Below are positions 1 through 4,593 of a DNA stretch of 5,783 nt, in pieces; positions within the stretch are counted from its first letter, which is position 1, and the number at the start of each line of letters is the position of its first letter. The DNA comes from Gammaproteobacteria bacterium (lineage in GTDB: Bacteria; Pseudomonadota; Gammaproteobacteria; Arenicellales; Spongiicolonaceae), in contig RKSH01000155.1 in the NCBI GenBank assembly GCA_007570945.1, positions 1 through 5,783 of the forward strand, written 5' to 3'. The notes beneath the pieces were generated by a model. That model was not told the origin of the DNA. It saw only the letters and a list, made by a program, of their open reading frames with translations, and searched no databases. Both the position numbers and the translations under genes were made by a program.

Positions 1-339
1 CGGCGCGCGGCGCTGGCGGTGGCCAACTCGCCGCTGGTCAAGACCGCCATCGCCGGCGGCGACGCCAACTGGGGGCGCGTGGTCATGGCCCTCGGCAAAA
101 GCGGCGAGGCGTTGGTTGCGGGGCGCCTGCGCATCCAAATCGGCGGCGTCACCGTGGCCGAGCGCGGCGCCCGCGCGGCCAACTACGACCGGCGCGCCGA
201 AGCCGCGGTCACCCGCCACCTGGCCGGCCGCGAAGTCACCCTGACCGCGCACCTCGGCGCCGGCCGCGGGCGGGCGCGGGTGTGGACTTGCGACCTCACC
301 CATGGCTACATCCGCATCAACGCCGACTACCGCACCTGA
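1..339 (+). CDS. argJ: ArgJ, bifunctional ornithine acetyltransferase / N-acetylglutamate synthase, C-terminal part only
   Basis: The frame is open from the first base of the window, so the gene begins upstream. About 112 C-terminal residues of a protein usually near 400 residues are visible, ending at TGA 337-339. ArgJ moves the acetyl group from N-acetylornithine to glutamate, and in bifunctional forms also makes N-acetylglutamate from acetyl-CoA, in cytoplasmic arginine biosynthesis. Recognition rests on two family signatures: ANSPLVKTAIAGGDANWGR near the visible start and the C-terminal DLTHGYIRINADYRT. The self-cleavage site with its nucleophilic Thr lies in the missing upstream part, so activity cannot be judged. 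What is seen belongs to the beta chain. The GTG at 19 is an internal codon, not a start. mutT overlaps the 3' end by up to 38 bp, which suggests co-transcription. secA is a plausible upstream neighbour by synteny (inference). Confidence 0.95.
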   Translation, partial: RRAALAVANSPLVKTAIAGGDANWGRVVMALGKSGEALVAGRLRIQIGGVTVAERGARAANYDRRAEAAVTRHLAGREVTLTAHLGAGRGRARVWTCDLTHGYIRINADYRT

Positions 340-754
340 GAAAAGTTTGACGGTCGCCATCGGCCTGGTGCGCGATGCCGGCGGCGCCGTGCTGCTCAGC
401 CGCCGCAAGCCCGGCGACACCCACGCCGGGCGGTGGGAATTTCCCGGCGGCAAGTTGCGCGACGGCGAGGATGCGGCGGCCGCACTTAAACGCGAGCTGC
501 GCGAAGAGTTGACGTTGCAGGTGACGGCGGCGCGGCGCTGTTTCAGCACGCGGCATGACTACGGCGGTTATGCGGTGCGACTGGAAGTGTTTGCGGTGGA
601 GCGTTACCGGGGCCGTGCGCGCGGCGCCGAGGGGCAGGAGTTGCGGTGGGCGCGGCCGGCGGAGTTGGCGGCGGTGGATTTGCTGGAGGGAAGCCGGCCG
701 GTGGCGGAGTTTTTATCGTACGGCGGACTACGGAATGATTTTTCGCGCCCTTAA
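302..754 (+). CDS. mutT: MutT-type Nudix hydrolase (8-oxo-dGTP diphosphatase)
   Basis: 150 residues; MutT proteins are usually about 130. The family hydrolyses oxidised nucleotides such as 8-oxo-dGTP to the monophosphate, which prevents mutation. The Nudix box runs from G50 to L72: G50-x5-E56-x7-R64-E65-L66-x-E68-E69-x-T71-L72. All metal-binding glutamates are present; the usual Gly near the end is Thr (T71). EFPGGK (46-51) precedes the box. The EGQELRW stretch near the C-terminus matches the MutT segment that follows the box. The ATG at 302 lies inside argJ and has no clear ribosome-binding site. An in-frame TTG at 347, just after the argJ stop, would give a 135-residue protein closer to E. 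coli MutT, so the start is uncertain. The last codons overlap the facing methyltransferase gene by 27 bp. The gene is probably translated from the argJ transcript. Confidence 0.9.
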   Translation: MATSASTPTTAPEKSLTVAIGLVRDAGGAVLLSRRKPGDTHAGRWEFPGGKLRDGEDAAAALKRELREELTLQVTAARRCFSTRHDYGGYAVRLEVFAVERYRGRARGAEGQELRWARPAELAAVDLLEGSRPVAEFLSYGGLRNDFSRP

Positions 755-1942
755 CTGGGCGCGCAGGTACGCCATGCTGCGGCCGCCTTTAACGCTGTTG
801 CAGAAGCCGCACAACAGTTGCAGGTTGTCGTCGGTGTCGGCGCCGCCCTTGGACAAGGGGACTTCGTGGTCCAAGGTGAAATTGCGGAAGGGAAAATTGA
901 CTTTGCAGCCTTTGCACAAGCCTTCCTGCCGGCCGAAGAGAATGTGGCGGATGTTGCGGGAGCGTTTGGGCGCGTCGGCGCGTTTGGGAATGTCGGTGCG
1001 GTGGATGATGGGAAACAGCCCGCCGATTTCGCGCTCGGCGCGGATTTTAATTAACTCGGCGGCGCGCGGGCTGATGTCAATGCCGACCCAATCGCGGCCA
1101 AGCATTTCGGCGGCGATGAGAGTGGTGGCGCAGCCGCAGAACGGGTCAAACACGGTGCAGCCTTTGTCGCTGGATGCTTCCACCACGCGCCGCAACAGCG
1201 CCAGCGGTTTTTGCGTGGGGTAGCCGATGCGTTCCTTGGCGCGGGCGTTGATGGAATCGATTTCCCACACATCGTGGCAGACGCGCCCGTGGTCTTTGTA
1301 ATAACGGTAGTCTTTGCCGGCGGCGCGGCGAATGCGGTACTTTCTTCCCTGCTTGTCGGTGCGGGTGAAGTGGTCCGTCTTGTCCTCGCGGTAATCCTCG
1401 GTTTGTACATTGAAACGGTAGTACGGCCCCGCACCGTAAAACAGCAGCACATCATGTTTGCGCGAAAACCGCCGCTTGCTTGCGCCGCCGGTGTGGTAGT
1501 GCCAGATAATTTCGTTCTGAAAATTCTTCTTGCCGAAAATCGCGTCCATCACCATTTTCAGGCTGTGACTCATGGTCGGGTCGCAGTGCAGGTAAATGCC
1601 GCCATTTTCTTTCAGCACGCGGTGCATTTCCAGCAGGCGCGCCGCCATGTAAATCAAATAGGACTTGTCGCCCTTGCCGCCGGCCGCGCCGCCGGCGTCG
1701 ATGACCTTGTACAACGCCGGATGCGCCTCCGAAATCTCGCCCCACCAGGCGGCATCGGTGTCTTCAAAGGTCCACGCATCCTTAAAGCTCGCGCCCGCCG
1801 CCTCGCTGCCCACCGGCGCCGAATAGTGGCGGTTGGAATTGAAAGGCGGGTCGAGGTAAATCAAATCCACCGATGCGGAATCCATGCCGCGCAAAACCTC
1901 AATGTTGTCGCGGGTGAAAATTGTCCTGTTCTTGACCGGCAT
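728..1942 (-). CDS. Beta-class DNA methyltransferase (probably N6-adenine) with C-terminal HNH domain
   Basis: 404 residues from ATG 1942 to TAG 728. Motif order is that of beta-class amino-methyltransferases. Catalytic motif IV, DPPF, is at 31-34 in DLIYLDPPFNSNRHY. A variable, probably target-recognition, region spans about 140-235, including GGASKRRFSRKHD. PTQKP follows at 242-246, and the S-adenosylmethionine-binding motif I, FDPFCGCATT, at 265-274. DPPF favours adenine N6 methylation. Residues 335-390 form an HNH/zinc module: C343-x2-C346, DHEVPLSKGG (D358-H359), N373, then C378-x2-C381-N382 and K385. All expected HNH landmarks are present, so a nuclease or DNA-binding role is possible. 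I recall similar methylase-HNH fusions in scattered bacteria; recognition sequence and nuclease activity are unknown. No separate restriction gene is visible. The frame stays open upstream across coaE, but the protein similarity begins at ATG 1942. No Shine-Dalgarno precedes that ATG. Confidence 0.92.
   Translation of the reverse strand: MPVKNRTIFTRDNIEVLRGMDSASVDLIYLDPPFNSNRHYSAPVGSEAAGASFKDAWTFEDTDAAWWGEISEAHPALYKVIDAGGAAGGKGDKSYLIYMAARLLEMHRVLKENGGIYLHCDPTMSHSLKMVMDAIFGKKNFQNEIIWHYHTGGASKRRFSRKHDVLLFYGAGPYYRFNVQTEDYREDKTDHFTRTDKQGRKYRIRRAAGKDYRYYKDHGRVCHDVWEIDSINARAKERIGYPTQKPLALLRRVVEASSDKGCTVFDPFCGCATTLIAAEMLGRDWVGIDISPRAAELIKIRAEREIGGLFPIIHRTDIPKRADAPKRSRNIRHILFGRQEGLCKGCKVNFPFRNFTLDHEVPLSKGGADTDDNLQLLCGFCNSVKGGRSMAYLRAQLRARKIIP
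744..763. repeat. Perfect GC-rich inverted repeat at the convergent gene ends
   Basis: CGCGCCC (744-750) pairs perfectly with GGGCGCG (757-763) around a 6-nt loop, TTAACT. The hairpin spans the mutT stop (752-754) and lies within the last codons and shortly past the end of the two convergent genes' overlap region. No U-tract follows it on either strand (the T-run lies before the stem on the + strand), so it is not a textbook intrinsic terminator. It could still slow polymerase or protect 3' ends from both directions. Its function is not shown. Confidence 0.4.
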
Positions 1943-1948
1943 GGCGGC

Positions 1949-1957
1949 AGTATAACA
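1949..1957 (-). promoter_or_regulatory. Extended -10 promoter for the methyltransferase-HNH gene, predicting a leaderless mRNA
   Basis: Read on the - strand this is TGTTATACT: a TGn extension followed by TATACT (1954 to 1949), five of six bases of the sigma-70 -10 consensus. Six bases (GCCGCC) separate it from the ATG at 1942, so the usual +1 falls on the A of the start codon. The lack of any Shine-Dalgarno agrees with a leaderless message. Hexamers at 16-18 bp spacing do not resemble a -35 box, which extended -10 promoters can do without. This is a sequence-based prediction. Confidence 0.55.
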
Positions 1958-1961
1958 GAAC

Positions 1962-2004
1962 AAAAAAAAACTAAGCCGCACCGCGCGACCAGCGGCGGTG
2001 CAGC
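1962..2004 (-). terminator. Intrinsic terminator of the pilB-pilC-pilD-coaE transcript
   Basis: On the - strand GCTGCACCGC (2004-1995) pairs with GCGGTGCGGC (1984-1975) over 10 bp, with a single G-U wobble and a 10-nt loop. The stem is followed by TTAG and then nine T (1970-1962). The stem is made from the last coaE codons; the stop TAG lies between stem and T-run. It separates the pil-coaE operon from the methyltransferase gene, whose ATG is only 19 nt past the T-run. Confidence 0.8.
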
Positions 2005-2573
2005 CGCTCCACCTGCCGGCGCAGGTTTTGCAAGTCGCCGCCGTTGTCGAGCACCCGGTCGGCGCGGGCGAGCAATTGTTTGCGCGCAACCTGCGCCGCC
2101 ATGATGCGGCGCGCCTCGGCTTCGGTGACGCCGTCGCGCCGGCACACGCGGCGCAACCGTTCTTTTTGCGGCGCGTCCACCGCGAGAATGAGGTCGGCGC
2201 GGTTTTCCCGCGCGGTTTCCAACAGCAGCGGGATGGACAAAATGCAGTAGGGAGCGTTTTTTTTGCGCAGTTCCGCCGCCGCCGAATCCATTTGCCGGCG
2301 AATGCGCGGGTGGAGAATTTTTTCCAGCCTCGCGCGTTTTTCACCGTCGGCAAACACCGCCCGCCGCAGCGCGGCGCGGCGCAGTCCGCCTTTCTCGTCC
2401 ACGAATTCGGCCCCCAACTGTTCGGCGATTGCCGCCACCGCCGGCCGGCCCGGCGCGGTCAGCGCGCGGGAGATTTCGTCGGCGTCCACCACCGCGCCGC
2501 CCAGTTCACGGAACAGCCGCGACGCCGCGCTCTTGCCGCTGCCGATGCCGCCGGTGAGGGCGACGGTCAGCAT
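1971..2573 (-). CDS. coaE: CoaE, dephospho-CoA kinase
   Basis: 200 residues, close to the usual length of about 205. CoaE phosphorylates the 3' hydroxyl of dephospho-CoA with ATP, the last step of coenzyme A synthesis in the cytoplasm. The P-loop GGIGSGKS is at residues 8-15. VDADEISR (about 29-36) carries the conserved acidic substrate-site segment, LHPRIR and PLLLET are family motifs, and VDAPQKERLRRVCRRDG followed by RIMAAQ and DNGG matches the lid and C-terminal region. The gene appears intact. ATG 2573 is chosen because it starts exactly at the conserved N-terminus, 4 nt after the pilD stop, with a good ribosome-binding site. Open frame further upstream is a shadow of pilD. An A8 run on the coding strand (+ coordinates 2257-2264) encodes a Lys-Lys-Asn stretch. 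The 3' end forms the stem of the operon terminator. Confidence 0.96.
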   Translation of the reverse strand: MLTVALTGGIGSGKSAASRLFRELGGAVVDADEISRALTAPGRPAVAAIAEQLGAEFVDEKGGLRRAALRRAVFADGEKRARLEKILHPRIRRQMDSAAAELRKKNAPYCILSIPLLLETARENRADLILAVDAPQKERLRRVCRRDGVTEAEARRIMAAQVARKQLLARADRVLDNGGDLQNLRRQVERLHRRWSRGAA

Positions 2574-2577
2574 GGCC

Positions 2578-2586
2578 TCACCTTCC
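2578..2586 (-). promoter_or_regulatory. Ribosome-binding site for coaE inside the pilD end
   Basis: On the - strand GGAAGGTGA overlaps the last codons and stop of pilD. Its AAGG core lies 7 nt before the coaE ATG (2573). This supports the coaE start and suggests that coaE translation is coupled to pilD. Confidence 0.6.
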
Positions 2587-3393
2587 CCCTCCCCACGCGC
2601 CGTGCCACGCCGCGATTGCATCGCCCCACAGCAGCGCAACCCAGCCGGCCGCGGCGAGGAACGGGCCCCACGGCAGCGGCGCGCCGGCGGCGCCTTTGCG
2701 CGCGTTGATGCAAAAACCGACCAAGGCGCCGGCCGCCGCCGCCGCAAACAGAATAAAAAACATGTGCCGCCATCCGAGCCACGCCCCCAACATTGCCGCG
2801 AGCTTAAAATCGCCGTGACCCATGCCCTCTTTTTTTGTCGCGGCGCGGTGCAGATGATACACAACAAACAAAAACAGGTACGCCCCGGCCGCGCCGAGCA
2901 CCGCATCGGCGGCGCCGGCGCCGAGCACGCCGGCGGCGTTCAACAACAACCCGCACCACAGCCCCGGCAGGGTGAGGGCGTCCGGCAGCAGCATGCAGTC
3001 GCCGTCCACCAGCGCCAGTAATAGCAGCATCCAGGTCAACAACAGCGCCGCCGCGGCCGGCAGGGTCCACCCCAGTTGCGCCGCCACCGCCAGCGACAAA
3101 ACGCAACTCAGCAACTCCACCGTCAATTCGCGCCGCGCAATCACGCCGCCGCAGTGCGCGCAGCGGCCGCGCAGCACGGTGTAGGACAGCACCGGCACCA
3201 ACTCCGCCGCGCCGAGCGCCGTTCCGCAATGCGCGCATCTTGAGCGCGTGAAGACGATGCCGGGCGCCGCCGCTGTTGACTCCGCAAGCAGCATTTTCGG
3301 CAGGCGCAAACTGACCAGGTTGAGAAAACTGCCCACCGCCAGCGCCAACATGGCCAGCAGCGCCCACGGCAGCGCCATTGTCAACGTCGCCAT
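2578..3393 (-). CDS. pilD: PilD, type IV prepilin leader peptidase / N-methyltransferase
   Basis: 271 residues, slightly shorter than the usual 285-290. This polytopic inner-membrane enzyme cuts the leader from type IV prepilins (and type II secretion pseudopilins) and N-methylates the new end. After the first membrane segment comes GSFLNLVSLRLP (21-32). The cytoplasmic zinc module has two CxxC pairs, C53/C56 and C78/C81, so this is the bifunctional class. The catalytic aspartates are D130, upstream of LLPDALTLP, and D195 in GMGHGDFKL (the GxGD motif). Several hydrophobic segments follow. ATG 3393 is preferred because GGAAG lies 5 nt upstream; GTG 3396 would add one residue, and ATG 3378 is also possible. 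The gene follows pilC by 15 nt and precedes coaE by 4 nt. The final Gly/Trp-rich tail is not diagnostic. An A7 run on the coding strand lies at 2830-2836. Confidence 0.95.
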   Translation of the reverse strand: MATLTMALPWALLAMLALAVGSFLNLVSLRLPKMLLAESTAAAPGIVFTRSRCAHCGTALGAAELVPVLSYTVLRGRCAHCGGVIARRELTVELLSCVLSLAVAAQLGWTLPAAAALLLTWMLLLLALVDGDCMLLPDALTLPGLWCGLLLNAAGVLGAGAADAVLGAAGAYLFLFVVYHLHRAATKKEGMGHGDFKLAAMLGAWLGWRHMFFILFAAAAAGALVGFCINARKGAAGAPLPWGPFLAAAGWVALLWGDAIAAWHGAWGGGR

Positions 3394-3408
3394 CACTGCT
3401 TCCGTGTC

Positions 3409-4593
3409 TCAGAACACCGCCGCCGCGTTAAACACCGGCAGGTACATGGCCACCACAATCAATCCGACCACCCCGCCGAGCAGCGCCATCACCAATGGCT
3501 CCAGAAGTTTGCCCAGCACGGCGACTCCGTTGTCCACCTCGGTCTCCAGAAAATCGCCGGCGCGGTGCAGCAACACGACCAACTGGCCCGACTCTTCGCC
3601 GGTCCGCACCATCTGCAGGAACAGCGACGGGAACACGCGCGCGGCGCGCATGGAGGCTTCCAAACCGTGGCCGCCGGCAAGGCCGTCGCGCACCGACAGC
3701 ACCGCGTTGCGGAACACCATGTTGCCGGCCACCTCGGCGGTCGGCGCGATGCATTCCAAGAGCGGCATGCCGGCGCCGAGCAGCGTGGCCAGGGTGCGGG
3801 CGATGCGCGCCAGCGCGGCCTTGCGCAGCAGCGCGCCGGCCAGCGGCACCGCCAGCGCGAGTCGGTCCAGCATCAGGCGCGCCAAAGCAAACCGCCGCCG
3901 TGCAACGCCAAGCGCGGCGACGGTGCACACCGCGGCCGGCAAAAACCACGGACCGCCGCCGCGCGCCGCGCTCGACACACTCACCACGGCGCGGGTCAGC
4001 GGCGGCAACTCGGTTTCATAGTGGCGGAACATCGCCTCAAACTGCGGGATGACGAACACCATCATCAGCGCCACCACCGTCACCGCCACCGTCACCACCA
4101 CCGCCGGGTAGGCCAGCGCCGATTTAATTTTCTTGCGCAGCGCGATGCTCTTGCGCAGATAGACGGCGAGGTTGTCCAGCACCTGGGCCAGGGCGCCGGC
4201 CAACTCACCGGCGCGCACCAGGCTTAAGTACAGTGGGCTGAAGGTCGCCGGGTATTTTTCCAGCGCCGCGCTCAGCGCCACCCCGGCGCGCACCTCGTTG
4301 TGCACCGCGCCCAGCATGGCCCGCAGCGCCGGCCGCGGCGAGTGGCGCGCCAGTGTGGCCAGCGCCGACGCCAACGGCACCCCGGCGCCGAGCATGGCGG
4401 CGAGTTGCTGGCTGAACAATTGCACCTCCGATGCCGCCGGCTTGCGGCCGCGGTTGCCGCGCTTTGCCGCGCGCACCACGGCCTTTGGCACGCCGCGGCG
4501 CCTGAGGGTGGCGCGCGCCCAGGCGATGCTGGGGCCGTGAAGTTCACCGCTGTTGCGGCCGGCGCGCCAGTGGAACGCGCGCGTTTTTTTCAT
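3409..4593 (-). CDS. pilC: PilC, type IV pilus inner-membrane platform protein (GspF/T2SF family)
   Basis: 394 residues, near the usual length of about 405. PilC is the inner-membrane platform that couples the PilB ATPase to insertion of pilin subunits into the growing fibre. Two homologous T2SF domains are visible. The first is at about 57-180, with FSQQLAAMLGAGVPL and VRAGELAGAL, and the second at about 262-382, with RTLATLLGAGMPLLE and MVRTGEESGQL. Hydrophobic segments lie at about 162-183, 216-231 and 367-388, as expected for three membrane helices. The N-terminus (FHWRAGRNSGEL, residues 7-18) resembles the short beta-strand region that opens PilC proteins. ATG 4593 overlaps the pilB stop in an ATGA arrangement, with GGTGA about 7 nt before the ATG, indicating translational coupling to pilB. 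ATG is followed directly by seven A on the coding strand. The gene is intact and ends 15 nt before pilD. Confidence 0.95.
   Translation of the reverse strand: MKKTRAFHWRAGRNSGELHGPSIAWARATLRRRGVPKAVVRAAKRGNRGRKPAASEVQLFSQQLAAMLGAGVPLASALATLARHSPRPALRAMLGAVHNEVRAGVALSAALEKYPATFSPLYLSLVRAGELAGALAQVLDNLAVYLRKSIALRKKIKSALAYPAVVVTVAVTVVALMMVFVIPQFEAMFRHYETELPPLTRAVVSVSSAARGGGPWFLPAAVCTVAALGVARRRFALARLMLDRLALAVPLAGALLRKAALARIARTLATLLGAGMPLLECIAPTAEVAGNMVFRNAVLSVRDGLAGGHGLEASMRAARVFPSLFLQMVRTGEESGQLVVLLHRAGDFLETEVDNGVAVLGKLLEPLVMALLGGVVGLIVVAMYLPVFNAAAVF

Noticed and set aside
347..349. TTG as the mutT start
   Set aside because: It would match E. coli MutT length and follow the argJ stop, but the ribosome-binding signal is too close and weak; kept as an alternative to ATG 302, not as the main call.
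1211..2104. Long + strand open frame opposite the methyltransferase and the coaE end
   Set aside because: It is antisense to two well-recognised genes, and its translation shows no family motif; long spurious frames are expected at this GC content.
1943..2353. Upstream in-frame extension of the methyltransferase frame to a start at 2353
   Set aside because: The extra 137 residues lie over coaE in another frame and resemble a low-complexity Arg/Cys-rich shadow; recognisable methyltransferase sequence starts at ATG 1942.
1998..2708. + strand open frame opposite coaE and the pilD end
   Set aside because: Translation is rich in Arg, Pro, Ala and Gln with no domain; it is a shadow of CoaE, which has all its motifs.
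2910..2923. 14-bp perfect palindrome of G and C
   Set aside because: It encodes an Ala/Gly-rich stretch of PilD in very GC-rich DNA; palindromes of GCC/GGC are expected by chance and nothing ties it to a protein-binding site.
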